A DNA stretch of 48,678 nucleotides, taken from NCBI GenBank assembly GCA_964453435.1, contig CAYVQZ010000043.1:1-48678 (forward strand). Reading direction: 5' to 3'. Numbering within the stretch: the first letter of the stretch is position 1; every line of letters starts with the position of its first letter. Positions 32,197-42,046 of the stretch are shown here, in pieces. The notes below the pieces were generated by a model. That model ran no database searches. It saw nothing but the letters and a program-made list of their open reading frames with translations, and was not told the origin of the DNA. A program made the translations under genes and the position numbers. Source of the DNA: CAYVQZ01 sp964453435 (GTDB lineage: Bacteria > Abyssobacteria > SURF-5).

Positions 32197-35100
32197 TCAC
32201 CACGTATCCACGCACGGCCGTTTCTTGCCGGAGCGCGGAGCCGGCGGCGGAAGCGAGCGCAAGCCGCGCAGTATCCATTTGCGCGTGTCCACGGGGTCGA
32301 TCACATCGTCGACTTCCAGAACGGACGCCATATTGATGGCCTTCCCATGCGCGTACGCCATGGCCACCATGGACTCGAACAGTTCCTGACGTTCCTTCGG
32401 GTCTTCAACCGCTTCGAGTTCCTTGCGGAAACCCAGCCGCACCGCTCCCTCAAGTCCCATACCGCCAAACTCGCCTGTCGGCCACGACACGTTGAAGAGC
32501 GGGCTGTGGAATCCGCCCCCGACCATTGCTTGCGCGCCGAGCCCGTACCCTTTGCGCAGCACAACTGCAAACAACGGAACGGTGATGCTTGCGCCGGTCA
32601 CGAACATACGGCAAAAATGGCGAACCTGCGCCGTCTTTTCCGCGTCGGGACCAACCATAAAGCCGGGCGTGTCACACAGGGTGAGCAGGGGAATGTCGAA
32701 AGCGTCGCAGAGCTGCATGAACCGAGTCGCCTTGTCCGCGCCGTCGGCGTCAATCGCTCCGCCGAGATGCATGGGATTGTTTGCGATCAGCCCCATCGGC
32801 CGCCCTTCAATACGGACGAGCGCGGTGACAATCCCAATGCCGAATTCCCGCCGCAATTCCAGAACCGAGCCTTTATCGGCAAGCGTCTCGATGACCGTGC
32901 GGATGTTGTACACTCGCATGCGATTCTCCGGAACGCACAGCCTGAGCAACCGCTGGTCGGCGCACTCCCACGCGGAGACGGGTCCCTGAAAATAGGACAG
33001 GTATTTTTTGGCGACTTTGACAGCCTCGGCTTCATCCTGGATAACGATGTCAACCACGCCGTTTCGGGATTGTATGTCTATGGGGCCGATGTCTTCCGGC
33101 TTGCACACGCCGAGCCCGCCACCCTCAATCATGGCTGGCCCCCCCATGCCGATGTTGGAATTCCTCGTCGCGATAATCACATCGGAACAGCCAAGGAGCG
33201 TGGCGTTGCCTGCAAAGCAGCGTCCCGAGACAATGCCGACGAGCGGAACGAGGCCGCTCAGCTTCGCGAATTGCTTGAAGGTCGTGATGTCAAGACCCGC
33301 GACGGACACCTCGAAAACATCCACGTCGCCCGGACGCCCGCCCCCGCCTTCGGCGAACAGCACAATCGGCAGCCGCCATTGCTCGGCAAGCCTCAGCATC
33401 CGGTCTTTCTTCTTATGATTCATCATGCCCTGTGTCCCGGCCAGCACGGTGTAGTCGTAGGCCATCACCATGCAGCGCGCGCGGGATTCGTCGAAGAGGT
33501 CGCCATTGACCGAGCCTATTCCGGCAATCAGACCGTCGGCCGGCGTGGACTGAGTCAGGTCCTCCATCGAGCGGCGCCGGCGCTGAGCCGCGACCGCCAG
33601 CGGACCATATTCTATGAAGCTGCCGGGGTCGACAAGGTCGGAGACATTTTCGCGAGCGGTCCTCTGCCCGGTCTTTCGTCGCCGCTCCACCGCGTCGGGA
33701 CGGGCCTCATCGAGTCCGACCTCATGGCGCGCGATCGCCTCGGCGAGGTCGGGCCGTATCGCGTCAAGGTCAACGGTCGTTTCCTCTGCAGTCTCCTCTG
33801 CGGCAACGTCCCCGGGCTCAATGAACATCAGCGGTTGTCCGGCGGAGACTGTATTGCCTTCCGAGACGCATACGAGCCGAACGACGCCGGTCACACCCGC
33901 TTTCACCAGTTGCTGCATTTTCATGGCTTCGATGATGGCGACAGTCTGCCATTCCTGCACGAGGTCGCCGTCGGCGACATTGATGCTGACGACCGTGCCG
34001 CGCATGGCGGCCAGTACGGATGTCGTGTTCTCCGGACCCTGCTCGACGGCGCCGCGCACATCGCCGGAAGGCGTCGTTGCGCTCGGGGTTTGCGGTTCGC
34101 CGAAATACAACTGCGCATGACAATGCCGACCCGCGCCCGTCAGCAGCTCGATGTTTTCCTCCACAAAACGCGTGGTCAACCGATTAGCCGCCACCTCCGG
34201 GTGTCTGAGAAGATTTTGCAGAAAGGGAATATTGGTCTCGATGCCTTCGACCCGAAACTCGCAGAGCGCGCGATAGGCCTTTTTGATAACGTCGAGATAA
34301 TTCGAAGAAACCGAATGGCAGATGAGCTTGCCCAGCAGGGAGTCGAAATTCGGGTTGGTCGCGTAACCCGGATATACAAACGTGTCAACGCGTATGCCGG
34401 GACCCGAAGGCGCTTCGAATGCTCGCAGTACCCCGTCTGAAGGGCGGATTCCACCCGTTGCGTCCATCTCTTCCATATTGATGCGCAACTGGATCGCATA
34501 ACCTCGGGGCGGCGAGATGTCCGCCTGGCTCAGTCCCAGCGATGCAAGTGAGCGCCCGGCGGCCACCTCAATCTGCGCCCTGACAAGGTCTATGCCCGTC
34601 ACCTCTTCCGTAACGGTATGTTCGACTTGCAGGCGCGGATTGGCCTCGATGAAGAAGAAGGCGGACTCCTCATCGTTCGCGTCGGCGTCTATAAGGAATT
34701 CGAAGGTCCCGAGACTCCTGTACCCGACCTCTCCGGCCATCCGGACGGCCGCATCGGTGAGCCGCGCGCGCAGCTTTTCAGACAGTGTCGGGCTTGGCGC
34801 AATCTCGACGATTTTCTGATGGCGGCGCTGCAAGCTGCATTCTCGCTCCCAGAAATGGCTGACCTCTCCGGAACCGTCGCCAATCACCTGAACCTCGATG
34901 TGGCGAGCGCGCGGAACGAAGCGCTCGAGGTAGACGGACCCGTCTCCAAACGCGGCGCGGGCTTCGGATTGACAAAGGCCAAACGCCTCGTCGAGCTCGG
35001 AAAGGGAGCAAACCACCCGCATGCCGCGCCCACCGCCGCCGGCCACCGCCTTAATCATCATGGCACCGTCTTTGCCGAGCGACGTCAGGAATCGGCGCGC

Positions 35101-35517
35101 CTCATCGAGGCTGGTCGGGCCGAGCGTTCCCGGCAGAATCGGGACGCCGCAGCGACGGGCAAGCTCCCGCGCCTTCGCTTTGTCGCCGAGCGACTCGAGC
35201 GTGTTCGCGGTGGGTCCCACAAATGTGATTCCTTCCTCGGCGCATCGCCGGGAGAACCGCGCGTTCTCGCTCAGGAACCCGTAGCCCGGATGTATCGCGT
35301 CGCAACCATGCTGTTTTGCAACCGCCAGAATCTGCTCGATATCGAGATAGGCCTCGGCGCCCTTTCCCTGCAGGCAATGAGCTTCGTCCGCGCGGCGCGT
35401 ATGAATCGAGCCGGCGTCGTCCCGCGAAAACACGGCCACGGTGGGTATATCCAGTTCGGCGGCCGCGCGCAGTATGCGCACCGCGACTTCAGCCCTGTTT
35501 GCAACCAATAATTTCAT
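32197..35517 (-). CDS. Single-chain acyl-CoA carboxylase (biotin carboxylase, BCCP and carboxyltransferase fused)
   Basis: A 1106-residue multidomain enzyme that carboxylates an acyl-CoA with bicarbonate and ATP. Residues 1-450 are biotin carboxylase (ANRAEVAVRILRAA, HPGYGFLSENARF, AGGGGRGMRVV, EANPRLQVEHTVTEEVTG). A biotinyl domain around 495-570 has the biotinylated Lys533 in IEAMKMQ. Residues about 590-1095 are an acyl-CoA carboxyltransferase. This order and length match the single-chain long-chain acyl-CoA carboxylases described from mycobacteria; other bacteria split these across two to four genes. The acyl chain length is not determined. AAGGA precedes the ATG by eight bases. Transcribed away from the repeat region, with the EthD-like gene downstream. 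Confidence 0.88.
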   Translation of the reverse strand: MKLLVANRAEVAVRILRAAAELDIPTVAVFSRDDAGSIHTRRADEAHCLQGKGAEAYLDIEQILAVAKQHGCDAIHPGYGFLSENARFSRRCAEEGITFVGPTANTLESLGDKAKARELARRCGVPILPGTLGPTSLDEARRFLTSLGKDGAMMIKAVAGGGGRGMRVVCSLSELDEAFGLCQSEARAAFGDGSVYLERFVPRARHIEVQVIGDGSGEVSHFWERECSLQRRHQKIVEIAPSPTLSEKLRARLTDAAVRMAGEVGYRSLGTFEFLIDADANDEESAFFFIEANPRLQVEHTVTEEVTGIDLVRAQIEVAAGRSLASLGLSQADISPPRGYAIQLRINMEEMDATGGIRPSDGVLRAFEAPSGPGIRVDTFVYPGYATNPNFDSLLGKLICHSVSSNYLDVIKKAYRALCEFRVEGIETNIPFLQNLLRHPEVAANRLTTRFVEENIELLTGAGRHCHAQLYFGEPQTPSATTPSGDVRGAVEQGPENTTSVLAAMRGTVVSINVADGDLVQEWQTVAIIEAMKMQQLVKAGVTGVVRLVCVSEGNTVSAGQPLMFIEPGDVAAEETAEETTVDLDAIRPDLAEAIARHEVGLDEARPDAVERRRKTGQRTARENVSDLVDPGSFIEYGPLAVAAQRRRRSMEDLTQSTPADGLIAGIGSVNGDLFDESRARCMVMAYDYTVLAGTQGMMNHKKKDRMLRLAEQWRLPIVLFAEGGGGRPGDVDVFEVSVAGLDITTFKQFAKLSGLVPLVGIVSGRCFAGNATLLGCSDVIIATRNSNIGMGGPAMIEGGGLGVCKPEDIGPIDIQSRNGVVDIVIQDEAEAVKVAKKYLSYFQGPVSAWECADQRLLRLCVPENRMRVYNIRTVIETLADKGSVLELRREFGIGIVTALVRIEGRPMGLIANNPMHLGGAIDADGADKATRFMQLCDAFDIPLLTLCDTPGFMVGPDAEKTAQVRHFCRMFVTGASITVPLFAVVLRKGYGLGAQAMVGGGFHSPLFNVSWPTGEFGGMGLEGAVRLGFRKELEAVEDPKERQELFESMVAMAYAHGKAINMASVLEVDDVIDPVDTRKWILRGLRSLPPPAPRSGKKRPCVDTW

Positions 35518-35932
35518 GTTCGCGTCCTTCGTGTGTTCATACCCCGGTTATTGCTGTTTTCTCCGCTCTTCATCTTCAAGCGGGCTTCACCTGCGCCTTT
35601 TCCCATGCCACACTCCATAATACATAATACAGGGACGCATTTCACTTCGCCAAGTTCAGACGATGAAGAGCGTCAAAGGTTTGCATATGCGTCCGGACCA
35701 AGCCTTCAGACACTATGAGGCTGTCTCCGAAGCGGCCATCAATGAATTATCGGACGGTTTCACGGCCGCCTGAGCGAACGAGTTCAATCCGCCGCACGAT
35801 TGCCCGGGGAAGCGGGCTGGGAACAGGTTCCACGATTGATAAGATAGCAGATATGAACCGCAAAGGCACGAAGGCCGCAAAGGAAAACCGGGAACCGCAA
35901 AGAGTGCAAAGGAAATAATCGGTGTTCATCGG

Positions 35933-35959
35933 CCTGCCTGTGCGTTGCACGCAGACAGG
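35933..35959. repeat. 27-bp imperfect palindrome, copy 1 (filled site)
   Basis: The unit begins CCTGCCTG and ends CAGACAGG (7 of 8 complementary) around TGCGT-TGC-ACGCA. Its flanks, 40 bp left and 15 bp right, equal 36640-36694 exactly, where the unit is missing. Confidence 0.85.
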
Positions 35960-36337
35960 CGTTTATCTGCGGCTAATACCGATGTTTTTTGACCACGGAG
36001 ACACTGAGGACCACGGAGAACTGCAAAGCCTGAAAAAGAAAACGATAAGGTTTATGCGCCGTGCGCCCTTGCCAAACGTGCAGACGCGACCCCTCTGTTT
36101 TGCGTTTGGGTCTCCGGACAGCTTAGAGCCGGGGGTCGAAATGGCGGGGTTTGACTGAACCGCCAAGGCGCAAAGAGCGCAAAGGAAGGCAGAAAGAAAT
36201 TTTGCAACCGCGGAGACGCGGAGAGCGGCGGGGGAAGAAGTTCGTCCACAGCGACAAGAAGATTTTTTCGGGGCCGCACATGGAGACGGATGAAAGGCTG
36301 ACTCTATCGGTTGATTCGGCTGATGTGTAGCAGCCAT

Positions 36338-36510
36338 GGTTTAAGCTGACAGTGATGTTGGTACTGCCGTGTCCCTACGTTCGAGTTCAATTGTTTTTCT
36401 TTTGCCAAAGATATCGAGGTCGGGAACGTCTCCATCGGAGATTCTTTGAAGCAATATTTCCCGCCGTCCTGGCGCCTTTGTCAATGTGTAGACGCGACCC
36501 CTCTATTTTC
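36338..36510 (-). repeat. 170-bp dispersed repeat R4, copy A (left of the R-M island)
   Basis: Homologous over its length to 48262-48445 in the opposite orientation. On the minus strand it reads as a coding remnant, DVPDLDIFGKRKTIELER, ending at a TAA just before the CAGCCAT word. It includes the GACGCGACCCCTCT word, also found alone at 36082. Confidence 0.8.
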
Positions 36511-36797
36511 ATGGTTTGACCACGAATTACACGAATTACACGAACAGGACATAAAGATTTTGGAACCGCGAATGGACGCCAATCGCGCGAATGAGAAACG
36601 ATCAACCAGAAGGCGACAAAGACCCGTGAAAGATGGTTGAACCGCAAAGAGTGCAAAGGAAATAATCGGTGTTCATCGGCGTTTATCTGCGGCTTAAGAC
36701 CAATTGTTTTGGCCACGGGAAGCGCGGGGTAACGGGGGGGAAAGACTATCTCACGCGAAGGCGCGAAGCCGCCAAGGAAATAATCCGTGATAATCCG

Positions 36798-36824
36798 CCT
36801 GCCTGTGCGTTGCACGCAGACAGG
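36798..36824. repeat. 27-bp imperfect palindrome, copy 2
   Basis: Identical in sequence to copy 1 but in a different context: it splits a CGTGATAATCCG/CGCCAATCCGTGG phrase. Only the 27 bases are shared with copy 1, so it is a unit independent of its flanks. Confidence 0.85.
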
Positions 36825-37026
36825 CGCCAATCCGTGGTTAAGGCAGGTCTTTGGTTTTTCATTCGTGCCATTCGCCCAATTCCAGTCCTTCGTATTGAGC
36901 TTGCCCTGAGCCTGTCGAACGGGTGTTCCCAAGTTCTTTATTTCCCCTTCGCCCCTCTCCATCGGGCCTTTAGTGGCTGACCCTCTCTTCTCAATCGGCT
37001 TTTTTGGCGTGCCGGTAAAGTCGCAC

Positions 37027-37055
37027 TTGATTTTTTTATAGCCATGTGGTTAAAT
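37027..37055 (+). promoter_or_regulatory. Candidate extended -10 promoter for the hsdM operon
   Basis: TTGATT (37027-37032), a 17-base spacer and TTAAAT (37050-37055) preceded by TGG (an extended -10). It lies about 95 bases before the hsdM ATG at the edge of the repeat mosaic. Boxes are each four of six, so it is moderate evidence. Confidence 0.45.
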
Positions 37056-37150
37056 GGAGGCAAATCCTGCCTGACAATTACCATCGCTATCGCTTTGGCT
37101 CGTTGAGAACCGGGCACTCATCGGATTTCCGGGGCCGCAGGGAGAAGAAT

Positions 37151-38695
<1,545 letters not shown>

Positions 38696-38715
38696 ATTCT
38701 TTCTTGGACACTTGA

Positions 38716-39972
38716 ATGGCTGGTTGGAAGATAATCAATATAGGGGAATTAGGTAGAGTAATAACGGGAAAGACCCCTTCTACGAAGCGACCGGAATACT
38801 ATGGGGGGATATATCCTTTCATCACGCCGACAGACATCGGAGGAAATAATCACCTGGTACAAACTGCAAGATTTCTTAGTGAGGAAGGTTGCAAGAGCTT
38901 TCAAAGCATTTTGTTGCCAGTAGGCTCAGTCTGTTTTGTGTGCATCGGGGCAACTATAGGAAAGATTTGCATCACGGATAAGCCTTCCTTTACGAATCAG
39001 CAGATTAACAGCATAATCGTTGACCAGAAGCACTATGATAATAGGTTTGTTTATCATCTGCTTCGCACTCGGGCGGATAACATCAAGAGAATTGCTGGAG
39101 GAGCGGCAACACCCATTGTCAACAAGACGGCTTTTTCAAGTGTCGAAGTCCGTGTTCCCCCTCTCCCCATCCAGCGCAAGATTGCCGCCATCCTCTCCGC
39201 GTATGACGATTTGATCGAGAACAATTTGCGGCGAATCAAGATACTGGAGGAGATGGCGCAGCTCATCTACTGCGAATGGTTCGTCAAGTTCCGCTTCCCC
39301 GGCCACGAAAAAGTCAAAATGGTCGACTCCCCCCTCGGCAAAATTCCCGAGGGATGGGAGGTGGTTCGCTTCACAGATATCGCCGATGTCCTAAGTGGCG
39401 GCACACCCAAAACGAATTGCTGTGATTACTGGAATGGTAAAATCCCATTTTTTACCCCTAAAGATGTTCCCCAATCTTTCTATGTTCTGGAAACAGATAA
39501 ATCGATTACAGAATTGGGATTGAGCAAATGTAACAGCCAGCTTTATCCAAAGGATACGGTTTTCATCACAGCTAGGGGAACTGTGGGAAATATCGCAATG
39601 CCCTCGGTTGACATGGCAATGAATCAATCCTGCTACGCTCTGCGAGCAAGAGAAGGAATCAGTCAAGAATATCTATTCCTTAATACATTGAATCAGAAAG
39701 AATACCTTAAAAAAAATACAGGTGGAGCCACATTTGATACAATAATTGTTGATACATTCCGCAGAACAAATGTCTTGAAACCACCGTCTTATCTGATTAA
39801 TAATTTTTCGAAAAACATTCGGCCATTTCTTGACCAAGTACTCAACCTCTCGGTAAAAAACGTCAACCTCCGCCGCACCCGCGACCTGCTTCTTCCCAAA
39901 CTAATTTCCGGCGAGCTGGACATATCGGAATTGGATATTCAGGTGCCGGAGAATTCCGAACAGACAAGTTAG
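38716..39972 (+). CDS. hsdS: Type I restriction-modification specificity subunit (S subunit)
   Basis: A 418-residue S subunit with two target-recognition domains (about 1-140 and 215-370) and two conserved helical regions (PPLPIQRKIAAILSAYDDLIENN near 148-170, and RRTRDLLLPKLISGELDISEL near the end). Each TRD reads half of the bipartite target. The TRD-coding DNA is clearly more AT-rich than the conserved regions, which is usual for exchanged TRDs. A second, 3'-only copy of the C-terminal tail occurs at 41965-42036, showing the hsdS end was duplicated or exchanged. The target sequence cannot be predicted. Confidence 0.92.
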   Translation: MAGWKIINIGELGRVITGKTPSTKRPEYYGGIYPFITPTDIGGNNHLVQTARFLSEEGCKSFQSILLPVGSVCFVCIGATIGKICITDKPSFTNQQINSIIVDQKHYDNRFVYHLLRTRADNIKRIAGGAATPIVNKTAFSSVEVRVPPLPIQRKIAAILSAYDDLIENNLRRIKILEEMAQLIYCEWFVKFRFPGHEKVKMVDSPLGKIPEGWEVVRFTDIADVLSGGTPKTNCCDYWNGKIPFFTPKDVPQSFYVLETDKSITELGLSKCNSQLYPKDTVFITARGTVGNIAMPSVDMAMNQSCYALRAREGISQEYLFLNTLNQKEYLKKNTGGATFDTIIVDTFRRTNVLKPPSYLINNFSKNIRPFLDQVLNLSVKNVNLRRTRDLLLPKLISGELDISELDIQVPENSEQTS

Positions 39973-39976
39973 AACT

Positions 39977-41854
39977 ATGGGACTAAAAAATATTCCTCTG
40001 GAAAAGAAAGATTTTGATGATGCCCAATGGCAGCGCATAGTTGATGCCTGCGACCAGAAGGAGTGCCATTACTACTCGTCGTTATTCTTTTCCAAAGCGC
40101 GAGAAGCAGAAGCTGAGAACGATGAAAAGAAACATGAAATCTTTGCGCTGCTAGGCTGCCTTACTTCGATGATGTTAGAGCCGAATTCCACAACAGAACC
40201 TTTCCGCCCTCTCTGTGAGAATTTTGCCGCGGGAACCAGGAGTGCGATCATAGACGATTTCACCGATAACCATTTGCAGGTTTTAAGTGAAATTGTCACA
40301 GAGATACGGGATCCCGAACTGAAGGCTAGAGTAGCCGATATTTTGTGGATACGAAAACGAGATTATCGAATGGCGGAATTGGCAATACCATCTTACACGG
40401 ATTCAGCATCAAAGCTGGAACATCCCGACCAGTGGACTCAATGTGTGGAGAGGATTGAGCGAGCGTTGCGTTTGGCCACATCCTTAGGAAGAAGATCAGG
40501 GCAATTCGATAAGGTCGTAGCACACATTGAACGCATGTTGAAAAGATTGCCGGAAGCGGATTCCATCTTCTTGAACAAGTTGATGAATCTTCTATTGGAC
40601 CATCAAGTGGGTGACGAAATAAAGTATGCAGAACTCTCCGAGAAACTGGCAATCCGAGACGAATCAGAAAAGGACTGGTTCAGAGCACGGCCCGTCTGGG
40701 AATCGGCCGCACGTTGGCAGGCGCGAGCAAAAAACTCTCCAAAAGAACGGGCTGCAAGGCTCAAGGCCGCGGAAACGCATGTTAAGGAAGCAGAAGCAGC
40801 GATTGCTGGTGACAGCCCATCGCATATGCTTGCTGCTGGCCATATTCAAAAAGCCATCGAGGCGTACAGGCGAATAGGCGGCGAAAGAGACCGCGTCGAA
40901 GAACTCCATAGTGCTTTGCTTGATTATGAGCAAAAATCTTTTGCTGAAATGGGAACAATATCAACAGAGATTGACCTTTCCGAACATGTTGAAAACGCTA
41001 TTGCAGATGTGTCCCACAAATCTACCTACGACGCTCTTTTCACATTAGCTCAAATAATATCGTCCCCAAAGGTTGGCCACTTACGGGAGCGAGTCCAAGA
41101 GGCGATAAAAAAGTATCCCTTTCAGCATTTGGTTTCAGCGGTCAAGGTTGATGAAAATGGAAAGGTTGTCGCCCAGATGCCTAACGTGTTGTCAAGCAAC
41201 CCCGAGGAAGTCGAAAGTGCCCTCAGAGCGAAGATGCATCAGCAGGCTGAGCTTGATTATCACATTGATGTCCAAGCGGTTATTGAGCCTGCTCGAAACC
41301 AAATTAACTTGGAACATCAAGTGAGAATCATAGACATTTTACCGATTGTGTCTGACAACCCCCTTGTCCCTGAGGGCAGAGAGCAAATTTTCGCACGGGG
41401 CCTTCACGCAGGCCTTGCTGGCGATTTCTTGACTGCCATTCACTTGTTGATTCCGCAGTTCGAAAACTCTGTTCGACATTTGTTAAAGCAACAGGGTCTC
41501 ATTACCTCAGGTTTGAGCTCTGACGGCATTCAAGAAGAGTGGGACTTAAACAAGACATTGTATATGCCGCAAACCGTAAATATATTTGGCGAGGACCTTG
41601 TCTTTGACCTTCAAGGATTACTGGTCAACCGGTATGGCGCTAACCTTCGGAACAAAATGGCACATGGACTGATGTCGCACGATGATTTCTACTCGAGCGA
41701 AGTTGTCTATTTGTGGTGGCTTATGCTGAGATTATGCTGCTGGCCGACTATTCTGAGAATAAGATCCATGGAGGCACAACCGTCGAGGAACCAAACTTCA
41801 GGAGAGGAAAACGACGAGGAAGAGTCAACCCACAAGAACGATGAAGCAGGCTAA
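39977..41854 (+). CDS. DUF4209/HEPN-domain protein embedded in the R-M operon
   Basis: A 625-residue cytoplasmic protein, largely helical and without a signal peptide. Its C-terminal part carries a DUF4209-type signature, RNKMAHG (R558, H563), which also fits the HEPN ribonuclease motif R-x4-H, preceded by ENSVRHLLKQ and LLVNRYGANL. Residues 1-440 show no domain I recognise. HEPN domains are common RNA-cleaving effectors in defence systems, but no activity is demonstrated for DUF4209. The gene starts four bases after hsdS without a visible ribosome site, and is AT-richer than hsdM and hsdR. The hsdS tail remnant after it suggests insertion at hsdS. Confidence 0.75.
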   Translation: MGLKNIPLEKKDFDDAQWQRIVDACDQKECHYYSSLFFSKAREAEAENDEKKHEIFALLGCLTSMMLEPNSTTEPFRPLCENFAAGTRSAIIDDFTDNHLQVLSEIVTEIRDPELKARVADILWIRKRDYRMAELAIPSYTDSASKLEHPDQWTQCVERIERALRLATSLGRRSGQFDKVVAHIERMLKRLPEADSIFLNKLMNLLLDHQVGDEIKYAELSEKLAIRDESEKDWFRARPVWESAARWQARAKNSPKERAARLKAAETHVKEAEAAIAGDSPSHMLAAGHIQKAIEAYRRIGGERDRVEELHSALLDYEQKSFAEMGTISTEIDLSEHVENAIADVSHKSTYDALFTLAQIISSPKVGHLRERVQEAIKKYPFQHLVSAVKVDENGKVVAQMPNVLSSNPEEVESALRAKMHQQAELDYHIDVQAVIEPARNQINLEHQVRIIDILPIVSDNPLVPEGREQIFARGLHAGLAGDFLTAIHLLIPQFENSVRHLLKQQGLITSGLSSDGIQEEWDLNKTLYMPQTVNIFGEDLVFDLQGLLVNRYGANLRNKMAHGLMSHDDFYSSEVVYLWWLMLRLCCWPTILRIRSMEAQPSRNQTSGEENDEEESTHKNDEAG

Positions 41855-41964
41855 ATATGTTTGAAGCTTATATGGAGAAGCGTTCAATCAAGGTAGTTTT
41901 GATAAATAGATTTAGGTGTGAGAAGGACAACGGTGTTGGTCAAATGACTGGCAGTGACACCTAT

Positions 41965-42036
41965 GACCACTTTTCCCGCGACCTGCTGCTTCCCAAGCTC
42001 ATCTCCGGCGAACTGGACATGTCGGAATTGGAATGA
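41965..42036 (+). pseudogene. Leftover 3' end of an hsdS gene
   Basis: In frame it reads YDHFSRDLLLPKLISGELD, then MSELE and a TGA, almost identical to the C-terminus of HsdS (RDLLLPKLISGELDISELD), with synonymous and one coding difference at DNA level. It lacks any start or TRD. It sits between the DUF4209 gene and the cyclase-like gene. Confidence 0.85.
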
Positions 42037-42046
42037 AGGTCTGCTG

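Larger units (their letters stand above)
35518..37026. repeat. Gene-free mosaic of repeated DNA phrases
   Basis: No gene can be supported in these 1.5 kb. Instead short phrases recur: ACCGCAAAGAGTGCAAAGG (35894, 36641), a 40-bp block repeated exactly at 35893-35932 and 36640-36679, CACGGAGACACTGAGGACC-type runs, CACGAATTACACGAATTACA at 36523, AGACGCGACCCCTCT at 36082 and 36490, and GAGCTTGCCCTGAGCCTGTC at 36898. The interval separates the carboxylase operon from the restriction-modification island. Confidence 0.75.

Noticed and set aside
32152..34440. 762-codon open frame on the plus strand opposite the carboxylase
   Set aside because: It is the antisense shadow of a high-GC gene; it has no domain motif and the minus strand carries an unmistakable carboxylase.
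35518..37026. Possible CRISPR array among the repeated phrases
   Set aside because: Repeats are of different kinds, irregularly spaced and lack constant-length spacers; no cas genes are present.
41954..42046. Upstream in-frame extension of the cyclase-like gene (start at 41954)
   Set aside because: This stretch overlaps the hsdS tail remnant in another frame and has no homology to the domain; AAGG before 42047 fits better.
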